Of a stretch of DNA of 64,000 nt, positions 27,487-36,014 are shown in pieces (the first letter of the stretch is position 1; every line of letters begins with the position of its first letter). The DNA is from Betaproteobacteria bacterium (GTDB lineage: Bacteria; Pseudomonadota; Gammaproteobacteria; Burkholderiales; Casimicrobiaceae). Both the position numbers and the translations under genes were made by a program. Where the stretch lies: assembly GCA_016192065.1 (NCBI GenBank), contig JACPUX010000051.1:90759-154758 (forward strand), in the 5' to 3' direction. Under the pieces are notes generated by a model. It made no database searches, was not told the origin of the DNA, and was given only the letters and a program-made list of their open reading frames with translations.

Positions 27487-29250
27487 TCAGAACGTCCGCG
27501 CCTTGGGCGGAACCGATTCAATGGTCAGGGGCTTGAGGTTGACCGGCTTGTAGTCAAGACGATTGCCGGCGGAATACCAGAGCGTATGCTTGAGCCAGTT
27601 CATGTCGTCGCGCAGCTCGAAGTCGCTGCGCGCATGCGCGCCGCGCGATTCCTTTCGGGCCTCGGCGGAGATGATGGTGGCCTTGGCCACCTCGATCAGG
27701 TTGTCCATCTCCAGCGCCTCGACCCGCGCGGTGTTGAAGGTCTTACTCTTGTCGGCGATGGCTGTGTGCCGTGCGCGCTCGGCGACTTCCAGCACTTTCT
27801 TCACCCCAGTTTGGAGCAATTCCTGGTTGCGGAACACACCGCAATAGGCCTGCATGGTCTTGCGCAATTCCTGGGCGACCTGTGGCACGCTCTCGCCGGA
27901 AGTGGCGCCCTCCAGTCGCGCCAGCCGGGCCAGGGTGCGCTCCGCGGCGTCTTGGGGCAGATCTTTATGGCTGCGGTTCTTGAGGTTGAACTCAACGATG
28001 TGGTTGCCTGCGGCACGGCCGAACACCACGATGTCCAGGAGCGAGTTGGTACCCAGGCGGTTGGCGCCATGCACCGACACACAGGCACATTCGCCGACCG
28101 CATAGAGTCCGTTGACCACGGTGTTGGGACTGTCGCCCTTGGGCTGCACGACCTGGCCGTGAAAATTGGTCGGGATGCCACCCATCTGATAGTGGATGGT
28201 GGGCACCACCGGAATCGGCTCCTTGATGCAATCGACGTGGGCAAACTTCAGGGCGATCTCGCGGATCGAGGGCAGGCGCTTGAGAATCACTTCCGGCCCG
28301 AGGTGATCGAGCTTCAGGAGTACATGGTCTTTCTCCGGGCCGCACCCGCGCCCTTCCTTGATTTCCTGATCCATGGAGCGGGACACGAAGTCACGCGGCG
28401 CGAGGTCTTTCAAGGTCGGCGCATAGCGTTCCATGAAACGCTCGCCCTTGCTGTTCAACAGGATGCCGCCCTCGCCGCGCACGCCTTCGGTGATCAAGAC
28501 TCCCGCGCCCGCCACCCCGGTGGGATGGAATTGCCAGAATTCCATATCCTGCAGCGGTAGGCCGGCGCGCGCCACCATGCCCAGGCCGTCGCCGGTGTTG
28601 ATGAAGGCGTTGGTGCTGGCGGCATAGATGCGCCCCGCTCCGCCCGTGGCGAAGAGCGTGGTCTTGGCCCGGAGGATCATGACCTCGCCGGTTTCCATTT
28701 CCAGGGCCACCACGCCCACGCAGTCCCCATCGGCATCGAGGATGAGATCGAGCGCCATCCATTCGACGTAGAACTGAGTGCGCGCCCGCACATTGCGTTG
28801 ATAGAGTGTGTGCAAGAGCGCATGCCCGGTTCGGTCCGCCGCCGCGCAGGCCCTCTGTACCGGCTTCTCACCGTAGTTCGAGGTGTGGCCGCCGAAAGGA
28901 CGCTGATAAATCGTTCCGTCGGGATTGCGGTCGAAGGGCATGCCGAAGTGTTCGAGTTCGTATACGACTTTGGGCGCCTCGCGGCACATGAACTCGATGG
29001 CATCCTGGTCACCGAGCCAATCGGAACCTTTCACCGTGTCATAAAAATGAAAATGCCAGTTGTCCTCGCCCATGTTCCCCAAGGACGCGCCAATGCCGCC
29101 TTGCGCCGCCACGGTATGCGAACGCGTCGGGAAGACCTTGGAGAGCACCGCCACCGACAGACCGGCTTCGGAAAGCTGTAAGGCGGCACGCATGCCGGCA
29201 CCGCCGGCGCCAACCACCACCGCATCGTATTTGCGTACCGCGAGACTCAT
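27487..29250 (-). CDS. sdhA: Succinate dehydrogenase flavoprotein subunit
   Basis: The 587-residue subunit oxidises succinate to fumarate. The dinucleotide fold is VVVGAGGAGMRAALQLSEAG, and H45 in SHTVAAQGG is the covalent FAD attachment site. The active-site region has QFHPTGVAGAGVLITEGVRGEGG and the C-terminal helical domain (LRDDMNWLKHTLWYS). Its ATG overlaps the sdhD stop (ATGA). The protein faces the cytoplasm bound to the SdhCD anchor. Confidence 0.97.
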   Translation of the reverse strand: MSLAVRKYDAVVVGAGGAGMRAALQLSEAGLSVAVLSKVFPTRSHTVAAQGGIGASLGNMGEDNWHFHFYDTVKGSDWLGDQDAIEFMCREAPKVVYELEHFGMPFDRNPDGTIYQRPFGGHTSNYGEKPVQRACAAADRTGHALLHTLYQRNVRARTQFYVEWMALDLILDADGDCVGVVALEMETGEVMILRAKTTLFATGGAGRIYAASTNAFINTGDGLGMVARAGLPLQDMEFWQFHPTGVAGAGVLITEGVRGEGGILLNSKGERFMERYAPTLKDLAPRDFVSRSMDQEIKEGRGCGPEKDHVLLKLDHLGPEVILKRLPSIREIALKFAHVDCIKEPIPVVPTIHYQMGGIPTNFHGQVVQPKGDSPNTVVNGLYAVGECACVSVHGANRLGTNSLLDIVVFGRAAGNHIVEFNLKNRSHKDLPQDAAERTLARLARLEGATSGESVPQVAQELRKTMQAYCGVFRNQELLQTGVKKVLEVAERARHTAIADKSKTFNTARVEALEMDNLIEVAKATIISAEARKESRGAHARSDFELRDDMNWLKHTLWYSAGNRLDYKPVNLKPLTIESVPPKARTF

Positions 29251-29597
29251 TTGATGCCCCAGAGGATGTGAATGGCCCAGCCGGTGTAAAACACCAGCGC
29301 CAGCGCCGCGAGGATTTCGGCGGTGAGGCGCAGACTCACGGGTTTGAGGTAGTCCATGAAGATGTCGCGCACGCCGATCCAGGCGTGCAGGAACACCGCG
29401 AGCAGAAAGACAAAGGTGAGCAGTTTGAAGGGCACGTTGGCGAAGACCGCGCGCCAGGCGCTGTAATCCATGCCCGGATTGGCGACGAGTACGCCGAAGA
29501 GGACCAGGGTGTAGGCGACCATCACCAGCGCGGTAACCCGCTGGTAGAGCCAGTCGATGAGCCCGTAATGAGCGCCGACGACCTCGCGCTTTACCAT
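29247..29597 (-). CDS. sdhD: Succinate dehydrogenase membrane anchor subunit
   Basis: The 116-residue protein has three transmembrane helices and the conserved LHAWIGVRDIFMDYL segment that contributes to heme b and quinone binding. I chose ATG 29597 (MVKREVVGAHYG), which overlaps the last codons of sdhC (ATGGTAA). The longer frame from 29687 lies within sdhC and is spurious. The stop overlaps sdhA. Confidence 0.94.
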   Translation of the reverse strand: MVKREVVGAHYGLIDWLYQRVTALVMVAYTLVLFGVLVANPGMDYSAWRAVFANVPFKLLTFVFLLAVFLHAWIGVRDIFMDYLKPVSLRLTAEILAALALVFYTGWAIHILWGIK

Positions 29598-29989
29598 AGC
29601 CGTACTCCCAGGATCACCGTCAGCGCCAGGCTCACAATCAGCACCGCCCGGCTGGACTGGCGCGCGGCCTGGAGGCCTACTCCCCAATGAAGGTCGAGCA
29701 GCAGGAAGCGGATGCCGGCGCAGAAATGATGCAGGTACGCCCAGCCAAAACCCAGAAGAATGAGTTTAACGAGCGGGCTGCCGAGGATTTCCTTTAGCGA
29801 GGCGTAAGTCTCGGGAGAAGCAAGGCTGGCATTGGTCAGCACAAGCAGCAGCGGAATGCCGAACAAAAACATGGCGGCGCCACTGGCGCGGTGCAAAATC
29901 GACACGATCGCCGGCAGCGGCTGCTTGATCTTGACCAGATTGAGATGCTTCGGTCGGGGGCGGGTGACTGATGGGTCAAGGGCGGACAT
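29591..29989 (-). CDS. sdhC: Succinate dehydrogenase cytochrome b556 subunit
   Basis: The 132-residue protein is the larger membrane anchor. It has the SdhC signature SILHRASGAAMFLFGIP and the heme-ligand region HHFCAGIRFLLLDLHWG. Three helices are apparent. First gene of sdhCDAB-sdhE-gltA-sucAB-lpd, it has a promoter with a perfect TATAAT about 190 bases upstream and a weak GAGG ribosome site. The predicted N-terminus RPRPKHLNLVKIKQPLPA is typical of betaproteobacteria. Confidence 0.95.
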   Translation of the reverse strand: MSALDPSVTRPRPKHLNLVKIKQPLPAIVSILHRASGAAMFLFGIPLLLVLTNASLASPETYASLKEILGSPLVKLILLGFGWAYLHHFCAGIRFLLLDLHWGVGLQAARQSSRAVLIVSLALTVILGVRLW

Positions 29990-30372
29990 GGACTTGGGCC
30001 TCGGTAGAAAAGGCGAGAAAGAGGGTAAGACTCACCTCGCTGGCCCCAGCGACTCCACGCCTTTTTCCCCAATTCCGGCGCGCTCGGCAATCCGCGCAGG
30101 AAATCCGGAAACCGCGGCGACGCAATCGTCGGGCTAGCGAATCCGTTTTGTTTGTCGCACTGCAAAAAAAAACACGTCATTATAGACCCCGCCCAGCCGT
30201 TCTGACCAGCGCTGCCCGGACCCGCGCGACCCTGATTCGCCGCGCTCAAACACCTGGGCAGCACACGCGCGCCGGGTCAATGCAAACTCTTCCCAGGCAC
30301 CTCTAGCCGCCGCCTTTGGACCGGCGGGCGCCCCTCAGCCACCTCCCGGCACCCGCGCGCGGCCGCGCCCAC
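29990..30372. promoter_or_regulatory. sdhC upstream region with a TATAAT -10 before a T9 tract
   Basis: This 383-base stretch lies between sdhC and gntR. On the minus strand TATAAT occupies 30184-30179; a fitting -35 is weak (GGTCAG-like, 17 bases upstream). Predicted initiation falls at or just before nine consecutive T (30172-30164), giving a leader of about 180 bases. The remaining part up to 30372 is very GC-rich, includes GCGCGCGGCCGCGC, and shows no gene. Confidence 0.55.
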
Positions 30373-31128
30373 TCAACTGAGCTGATTGACGTAACAATGC
30401 TGCCGGGTAGTGCACAGGCCGCGACGCAGCTCGACCGGCCGGTCGCCGTAAGTGAAGGCGATGCGCTCGACCGACAGGAGCGGCGTGCCGGGCGCCACCC
30501 GCAACTCACGTGCCACCTCGGCGTCGGCGGCGATCGCGCGCAAGCGCTCATCGGCGCGGATCATGCGCACCCCAAACTGGGTCTCGAACAGGCTGTACAT
30601 CGACCCTAGGTAGTCATCGATCTTGGCCTTGGTCAGGCCCTTGAACAAGACACTGGGCAGAGTGATTTCGTCGTAAATGATGGGCTCGCCGGAATAGTCC
30701 AGCACTCGAATGAGCACCACCACCGCCTCGCCCGGCTTCATTTGCAAGGCCCGCGCGACCTCGGCGGTCGCCTTGCCGCGCCGCACCTCCAGCAGGCGGC
30801 TTTCCGGCATCTCTTCGCGCCCATCGCAGCGACGGATGCGCAAAAATCGAAAAATCGAGGCGGTTTCCTCGGTATGGGTGGCAACGAAGGTGCCTTTGCC
30901 CTGGCGGCGCACCAGAATGTTTTCGGCCGCGAGTTCGTCGATGGCCTTGCGGACCGTGCCCTGACTCACCTGGAACCGCGCGGCCAAATCGATTTCGCTG
31001 GGAATGGTCTCGCCAGGGTGCCATTCGCCATGCTGCAGGCTCTGCGTCAGCAGTTCCTTGATCTGCTGATAGAGCGGCTGGAACGAGGGGGATGGGGATG
31101 AAACGGCGCCCGGTTTCATGGCCGGCAT
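30373..31128 (-). CDS. GntR-family regulator with UTRA effector domain (HutC subfamily)
   Basis: The 251-residue protein has an N-terminal winged helix (PLYQQIKELLTQSL; FQVSQGTVRKAIDELAAENI; RRQGKGTFV) and a C-terminal UTRA ligand-binding domain (GEAVVVLIRVLDYSGEPIIYDEITLP). It lies between the sdh operon and mdh and is divergent from mdh. A 24-bp near-palindrome in the shared 229-base gap is the likely operator. It probably represses mdh and itself, perhaps the sdh block, in response to an organic acid; the effector is not known from the sequence. Confidence 0.9.
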   Translation of the reverse strand: MPAMKPGAVSSPSPSFQPLYQQIKELLTQSLQHGEWHPGETIPSEIDLAARFQVSQGTVRKAIDELAAENILVRRQGKGTFVATHTEETASIFRFLRIRRCDGREEMPESRLLEVRRGKATAEVARALQMKPGEAVVVLIRVLDYSGEPIIYDEITLPSVLFKGLTKAKIDDYLGSMYSLFETQFGVRMIRADERLRAIAADAEVARELRVAPGTPLLSVERIAFTYGDRPVELRRGLCTTRQHCYVNQLS

Positions 31129-31163
31129 TATGCGGACAAAGTGGCAACTTGTCTATCAAAGAA

Positions 31164-31187
31164 CTTATATCTTATATAAGACATAAG
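31164..31187. promoter_or_regulatory. 24-bp palindrome, probable GntR operator
   Basis: The core TCTTATATAAGA (31170-31181) is a perfect 12-bp palindrome. Extending to 31164-31187, flanks CTTATA and CATAAG pair so that only two positions deviate from symmetry. It sits 7 bases upstream of the mdh -35 and about 35 bases upstream of gntR, suitable for control of both. Confidence 0.75.
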
Positions 31188-31193
31188 ACCAGT

Positions 31194-31223
31194 TTGACAC
31201 AGTCCACAAGATAGGTTTAGCAT
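31194..31223 (+). promoter_or_regulatory. Probable mdh promoter
   Basis: TTGACA at 31194-31199 is a perfect sigma-70 -35; after 18 bases TAGCAT at 31218-31223 matches the -10 in four of six positions. It is the only clear plus-strand promoter in the gntR-mdh gap and gives a leader of about 130 bases. Confidence 0.55.
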
Positions 31224-31357
31224 CGGCCTCCGCTTTGGCCGTTTGCGCTGTGCCCCGCGTTCCGAACCGGGCGCCGGTCGGGCCAGTCCTTTCCCGGCGT
31301 GGCGACCCCGCGCCGAAGCGTCTTTGACCAACCCCCCCTTTCCGCAGGAGTTCGCGC

Positions 31358-32344
31358 ATGAAATCCCCCGTCCGCGTCGCAGTCACCGGTGCCGCCGGTC
31401 AAATCGGTTACAGCCTGTTGTTCCGCATTGCCAGCGGCGAAATGCTCGGCAAGGACCAGCCGGTCATCCTGCAATTGCTGGAAATCCCCGACGAAAAAGC
31501 CCAAAAGGCACTCAAAGGCGTGATGATGGAACTCGAAGATTGCGCCTTCCCGCTGCTGGCCGACATGAGCGCCCACGCGGACCCCAACAGCGCCTTCAAG
31601 GACATCGATGTCGCCCTGCTGGTAGGCGCTCGGCCCCGCGGCCCGGGCATGGAACGCAAGGATCTGCTCTCCGCCAACGCCCAGATCTTTACCGCCCAGG
31701 GCAAGGCCCTGAACGCCGTGGCCAAGCGCACGGTGAAAGTGCTGGTGGTCGGCAACCCCGCCAACACCAACGCCTACATCGCCATGAAGTCCGCGCCCGA
31801 TCTGCCCAAGCAGAACTTCACCGCCATGTTGCGCCTGGACCACAACCGCGCCGCCTCGCAAATCGCGGCCAAGACCGGCAAGCCGGTGTCCGCGATCGAG
31901 AAGCTCTGCGTCTGGGGCAACCACTCGCCCACCATGTACGCCGATTACCGCTTCGCCACCATCGAAGGCCTATCGGTCAAGGCAATGATCAATGACGAGG
32001 ACTGGAACCGCAATGTCTTCCTGCCCACGGTGGGCAAGCGCGGCGCCGCCATCATCGAGGCACGCGGCCTGTCCTCGGCCGCCTCGGCCGCCAACGCGGC
32101 GATCGATCACGTCCGCGATTGGGTTTTGGGTACCGATGGCAAGTGGGTCACCATGGGTGTTCCTTCCGACGGTTCCTATGAGATTCCCACCGAAGTGATG
32201 TATGGCGTACCGGTCACCTGCGCCAAGGGCGAATACACGCGCGTGCAGGGCCTGGAAATCGACTCCTTTTCGCGCGAGCGCATGAACCACACGCTCAACG
32301 AGTTGCTCGAAGAACAGGCCGGCGTCAAGCACCTCTTGCCCTGA
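31358..32344 (+). CDS. mdh: Malate dehydrogenase
   Basis: The 328-residue NAD-dependent enzyme interconverts malate and oxaloacetate. The nucleotide-binding loop is [11 protein letters not shown] (10-20), and the catalytic His is in [27 protein letters not shown] carries the substrate-binding loop Arg. The length is typical of the LDH-like MDH found in betaproteobacteria. AGGAG with spacing of about 8 precedes ATG 31358. It completes the TCA set encoded just upstream on the opposite strand. Confidence 0.97.
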   Translation: MKSPVRVAVTGAAGQIGYSLLFRIASGEMLGKDQPVILQLLEIPDEKAQKALKGVMMELEDCAFPLLADMSAHADPNSAFKDIDVALLVGARPRGPGMERKDLLSANAQIFTAQGKALNAVAKRTVKVLVVGNPANTNAYIAMKSAPDLPKQNFTAMLRLDHNRAASQIAAKTGKPVSAIEKLCVWGNHSPTMYADYRFATIEGLSVKAMINDEDWNRNVFLPTVGKRGAAIIEARGLSSAASAANAAIDHVRDWVLGTDGKWVTMGVPSDGSYEIPTEVMYGVPVTCAKGEYTRVQGLEIDSFSRERMNHTLNELLEEQAGVKHLLP

Positions 32345-32351
32345 GTCCGAC

Positions 32352-32382
32352 GGACCGTGCGCCCCTGGGGGGTACACGGTCC
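32352..32382. other. Inverted repeat after mdh
   Basis: GGACCGTG (32352-32359) pairs with CACGGTCC (32375-32382), with an inner CCCC/GGGG pairing in the loop. No T-run follows, so it may be an mRNA 3'-end stabiliser or a factor-dependent stop rather than an intrinsic terminator. Confidence 0.5.
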
Positions 32383-32636
32383 TACCCCGCCTGGCCCTGC
32401 CTCCCGAGGCGCGACCGCCACCCGCCCCTCGGCGCGATTGACTTTTGCGCCTCGCCACGGGGATACTTCGGCGGCCCGAACCTATTACCTTCCCCGCGCC
32501 ACCCCATGGGGCCGCGCCCGGCTACCGGCCGCCAGTTCCTGGACGGGGCCGATGCGAGCGCCGGGTAGTTCCTGGGCAAGAAACATCCAACCCGCCGGCG
32601 GGATGCGCCGGCCACATCAAGATCAGGAGGGATTTC

Positions 32637-33680
32637 ATGAAGTCTTCCGCCACCTCGTTGCGCGCCATGCTGGCAGCCTTCGGCCTCGCCGCGGCGCTTC
32701 CCGCGACCGCCCAGGAAGTGATTCTGAAGGTCCATCACTTCCTGCCGCCGCCTTCGACCGCGCACAGCAAATTCATTACCCCCTGGTGCGACAAGATTAA
32801 CAAGGAATCAGCAGGCAAGCTCAAATGCCAAATTTATCCCGCGATGCAATTGGGCGGCACCCCGCCGCAATTGATCGATCAGGCCCGCGACGGCATCGCC
32901 GACATCGTCTGGACGCTGCCAGGCTACAGCGCTGGCCGCTTCCCTGCCGCCGAAGTCTTCGAACTGCCCTTCTCCATTCGCACCGCCCAGGGATCGAGCC
33001 GCGCGCTTTGGGAGTACATCCACGCCAATAAGCTTCATACCACGGAGTTCAAGGACGTTCATCCGATCGCCTTTCACGTGCATGACAAAGGCCATCTGCA
33101 CATGGCGAAGAAACCGATCCAGACCATGGACGACTTCAAAGGGCTCAAAGTGCGCGCCCCCACCCGCCTCACCAACAAGATGCTCGCCAGTTTCGGCGCC
33201 ACACCGGTCGGCATGCCGGTGCCTCAGGTGCCCGAAGCGCTCTCCAAAGGCGTGATCGACGGCGCTGTACTGCCCTGGGAGGTGGTACCTGCGATCAAGG
33301 TGCAGGAACTGGTCAAATTCCATAGCGAAGGTGACCCTGCGGCACGCGCCTTGTATACCTCGGTGTTCATTTTCGCCATGAACAAGGCCAAGTACGATGC
33401 CCTGCCCGCCGATCTCAAGAAGGTGATCGACGCCAACAGCGGCGCGGCGACTTCCGCATGGATCGGCAAGGTCTGGGACGAATCCGCCACCGGAGCGCGC
33501 AAGCTCGCCGAGGACCGCAAGAACCAGTTCAATACCATTCCCGCAGCGGAACTAAAAAATTGGGAAGCCGCGGCCGCACCTTTGGCCGACGAGTGGGTCA
33601 AGGAGGTCAGCGCCAGGGGACACGACGGCAAGGCCTTGCTGCGAAGCGCGCGCGATCTGATCAACCAACACGACCGCTGA
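32637..33680 (+). CDS. TRAP transporter solute-binding protein (DctP family)
   Basis: The 347-residue periplasmic protein has a signal peptide (residues 1-25, ending ATA before QE) and DctP-type features: VHHFLPPPSTAHSKFITPW, LGGTPPQLIDQARDGIADIVWTLPGY and FKGLKVRAPTRLTNKML with the carboxylate-binding Arg. I chose ATG 32637 because AGGAGG lies 7 bases upstream; the frame continues upstream without support. The next gene is a truncated dctM and no dctQ exists here, so this binding protein has lost its cognate permease locally. The ligand is probably an organic acid. Confidence 0.9.
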   Translation: MKSSATSLRAMLAAFGLAAALPATAQEVILKVHHFLPPPSTAHSKFITPWCDKINKESAGKLKCQIYPAMQLGGTPPQLIDQARDGIADIVWTLPGYSAGRFPAAEVFELPFSIRTAQGSSRALWEYIHANKLHTTEFKDVHPIAFHVHDKGHLHMAKKPIQTMDDFKGLKVRAPTRLTNKMLASFGATPVGMPVPQVPEALSKGVIDGAVLPWEVVPAIKVQELVKFHSEGDPAARALYTSVFIFAMNKAKYDALPADLKKVIDANSGAATSAWIGKVWDESATGARKLAEDRKNQFNTIPAAELKNWEAAAAPLADEWVKEVSARGHDGKALLRSARDLINQHDR

Positions 33681-33731
33681 GCGCGAACGGCCTCCGGGGC
33701 GCCCGGCGCGCCGCGCCCGGCCTGGAGCTAA

Positions 33732-34401
33732 CGACTGCATGCCTTGGCCGCGGTCTGGCCGGTGTTGCTGGTGTTCCTACTGGTGATCGGCGGCATCTAC
33801 TCCGGCTGGTTCACGCCGACTGAAGGGGCCGCCATTGGCACGGACGCAACCGGCGCCCTGGCGATCCGCGGCGGCATGCTCTGGAAGGAACTGGTGGCCT
33901 GTTTCCTGGGCACCGCCGAGGGCACCGGGATGATTTTCCTCGTCCTGCTCGGCGTCGATGTACTGAACGTTTTTCTAGCGCTGACCGCGGTTCCCGCGGA
34001 GCTGGTCGCATGGGTCAGCGCCAGCGGCTTCCCGCCACTGGTGGTGCTGTTTCTGATCATTTTCATTTACCTGGTGCTGGGCTGCAGCATGGACAGTCTG
34101 TCGATGATCCTGCTTACCGTACCGATTTTTCCCCATCATCATGGGGCTCGATTTCTTTGGTCTAGGCGCCACCGACAAGGCCATATCGTTTGGCATCCTG
34201 ACGCTGAGGGTAGTCGAAATCGGCCTCATCACGCCGCCGGTGGGCATGAACGTATACCTCATCAAGAGCCTCGCCAAGGATGTGCCGATGGGCGAGGCCT
34301 TTCGCGGCGTGATTCCCTTCCTCTGTTCCGACGCCGTGCGCGTCGTGCTCGTAGTGTTCTTCCCTGTGCTCTTCTTGGCCCTGGTGCATCTGTTGAGCTA
34401 A
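33732..34401 (+). pseudogene. Degraded TRAP large permease (dctM) remnant
   Basis: The sequence encodes only the C-terminal half of a DctM: LALAAVWPVLLVFLLVIGG and GIYSGWFTPTEGAAIGT onward, and it lacks about 200 N-terminal residues. The frame opens after a TAA at 33729. Near 34130-34145 (ATTTTTCCCCATC) the frame shifts: the first part ends SLSMILLTVPIF, and the expected continuation MGLDFFGLGATDKAIS to LALVHLLS is in another frame ending at 34401. One C removed, or two T added, would restore IF(F)PIIMGLDF. No dctQ precedes it. It is unlikely to make a functional permease. Confidence 0.88.
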
Positions 34402-34423
34402 GGCGAGGCTGATCAGCATTTCC

Positions 34424-34454
34424 CAAAAAAAAGTGGGCCCACGGAGTGGGCCCA
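34424..34454 (-). terminator. Intrinsic terminator of the Spy-like gene
   Basis: GGGCCCAC (34435-34442), loop GGA, GTGGGCCC (34446-34453) form a perfect 8-bp stem. On the minus strand it is followed after two bases by eight T (34432-34425). It lies 40 bases past the stop of the minus-strand gene at 34497. On the plus strand only AAAA follows, so it is mainly one-directional. Confidence 0.85.
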
Positions 34455-34496
34455 AAACGACCGAGGAGGTCTACTGCTAGGAGAAGTTGCGGCGAT

Positions 34497-34952
34497 TCAA
34501 CCCGAGAACCGCTCGCGCATGTGTTCCCGAAATTCTTCCCGGCGCTGGATGCGTTTGACCATCATGTCGCGCACCGTGGTCTTCTGCGCGCCACTGAAGC
34601 TGGCATAGAGCTTGAGCCATTCCGTTCGCGCGGCGTGCCGCGACTGCTGGTTGCGGGCTTGGACGCTGTCGCCCAGTGCGGCGAGCGCGGCCAGATCGGG
34701 TTCGGGCTTGGCCAGTTCGGCCTGGGTGGCCTGTTTCATTTCCTGGCGCGCCTGTTTCATGGCCTCACGCGCCGCGCGGGTCTGCTGCACTGCGTAGTCC
34801 CATTGAGCGTTCTGCTCGGGCGTGAGCTGGAGCCGTTCCTTGGCCTGGGGCGGCAAGGCGAAACCTCCGCCCATGCCCGGTCCGGCCCAGACCGCAAGCG
34901 GCGCTGAGAGCAGCCCGGTGACGACGAGGAAGACTTGGATAAGACGATTCAT
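34497..34952 (-). CDS. Spy/CpxP-like periplasmic protein
   Basis: The 151-residue protein has a signal peptide (residues 1-23, ending VWA before GP) and a highly helical charged body with LTPEQNAQWDYAV near residue 43, an LTxxQ-type motif, and a second related stretch YASFSGAQKTTVRDM. This is the pattern of Spy/CpxP chaperones and related stress proteins. I chose ATG 34952, with AGGAAAGGA upstream; a longer frame into the promoter region is unsupported. It is divergent from an OmpR/EnvZ-type pair across 330 bases, which suggests it is controlled by that pair. Low sequence conservation limits certainty. Confidence 0.7.
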   Translation of the reverse strand: MNRLIQVFLVVTGLLSAPLAVWAGPGMGGGFALPPQAKERLQLTPEQNAQWDYAVQQTRAAREAMKQARQEMKQATQAELAKPEPDLAALAALGDSVQARNQQSRHAARTEWLKLYASFSGAQKTTVRDMMVKRIQRREEFREHMRERFSG

Positions 34953-35282
34953 GGCAATTCCTTTCCTGAAGTGATTCGTTGCGCAGCCGCCCTGTGCTGG
35001 GGCGGATAACCGCACACTATTCCCCTGTTGTTGCCAGAACTTTGCCGCGCGCCGTGACTTTGTAAGCAGCTTTGGCCACACCCACTGGCTAGAAGGTCCG
35101 AGGTCGCTTTCGCAGTTCTGCGCACAGTTCTTGGAAGGCATTGTGACCCGACCAGTTTTCGGTGGCCAGGCGGACTTTGTAAGTAATCGTAACCAGGGCG
35201 CCCGGCGTTACAATGGCTCACATTCCGGGGCGCCAAGCCGCCCGGAGCAAGCACTAAGATTGGTGCCAACCGGAGCCGCGCC
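34953..35282. promoter_or_regulatory. Divergent promoter region with CpxR-like direct repeats
   Basis: The 330-base gap separates the Spy-like gene from ompR. GACTTTGTAAG occurs twice on the plus strand (35056-35066 and 35173-35183). The second copy runs into GTAAG-TAATC-GTAAC (35179-35193), which has the GTAAx-N5-GTAAx spacing of CpxR/OmpR-family boxes. No clear -10/-35 pair was found for either gene. Confidence 0.5.
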
Positions 35283-36014
35283 ATGAACAACCGCCCCAGC
35301 CCACAAAAAATCCTCATCGTCGATGACGACGTGCGTCTGCGCGACCTCCTGAACCGCTACCTCACGGAACAGGGCTTTCAGGTACAGACCCTCACCGACG
35401 GCGCCATGCTCGACCGCAAACTCCAGCGCGACCCGCCCCATCTTCTGGTCCTGGATCTGATGATGCCGGGCGAAGATGGCCTCTCGATCTGCCGCCGCCT
35501 GCGCGCCACTGGCGAGACCGTGCCAATCATCATGCTCACCGCCAAGGGCGAGGACATCGATCGCATTATCGGCCTGGAGATGGGCGCCGATGACTATCTG
35601 CCCAAGCCCTTCAACCCGCGCGAACTGGTCGCCCGCATCAACGCCGTGCTGCGGCGCCAAGCCGAACACACCGCCGCCCCGGGAGCCCCGGCTGACGAGG
35701 GAACGGTCAACTTCGGACCGTGCACCCTGAATCTGGCGACACGGACTCTGCGGCGCGGCGAGGAAGTGCTCACCCTCACCACCGGGGAGTTCGGGCTGCT
35801 CAAGGTGCTGGTGACTCATCCTCGTCAGCCACTGGCGCGCGAGAAACTCATGCTCCTGGCACGCGGGCGAGACCACGAGGTTTTCGACCGCGCCATCGAC
35901 GTGCAGATTTCGCGCCTGAGAAAACTAGTTGAGCCCGACCCCGGCAGTCCACGCTACATCCAAACGGTGTGGGGCTTTGGCTACGTCTTCGTGCCGGACG
36001 GAGACGCCGCTTGA
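35283..36014 (+). CDS. ompR: OmpR-family two-component response regulator
   Basis: The 243-residue regulator has a receiver domain with acidic pocket D14-D15-D16, phospho-acceptor D58 (LLVLDLMMPGEDG) and K108 (LPKPF), and a C-terminal winged-helix DNA-binding domain (LTTGEFGLLKVLVTHPRQPLAREKL; FDRAIDVQISRLRKLVEPD). It is followed without gap by its sensor kinase. It closely resembles OmpR in length and motifs, but the divergent Spy-like gene suggests an envelope-stress function. Orthology to enteric OmpR is plausible, not proven. Confidence 0.92.
   Translation: MNNRPSPQKILIVDDDVRLRDLLNRYLTEQGFQVQTLTDGAMLDRKLQRDPPHLLVLDLMMPGEDGLSICRRLRATGETVPIIMLTAKGEDIDRIIGLEMGADDYLPKPFNPRELVARINAVLRRQAEHTAAPGAPADEGTVNFGPCTLNLATRTLRRGEEVLTLTTGEFGLLKVLVTHPRQPLAREKLMLLARGRDHEVFDRAIDVQISRLRKLVEPDPGSPRYIQTVWGFGYVFVPDGDAA

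Noticed and set aside
34141..34401. Short plus-strand frame starting MGLDFFGLG as an independent small membrane protein
   Set aside because: It continues the dctM homology of the preceding frame exactly, so it is the frameshifted 3' part of the pseudogene.
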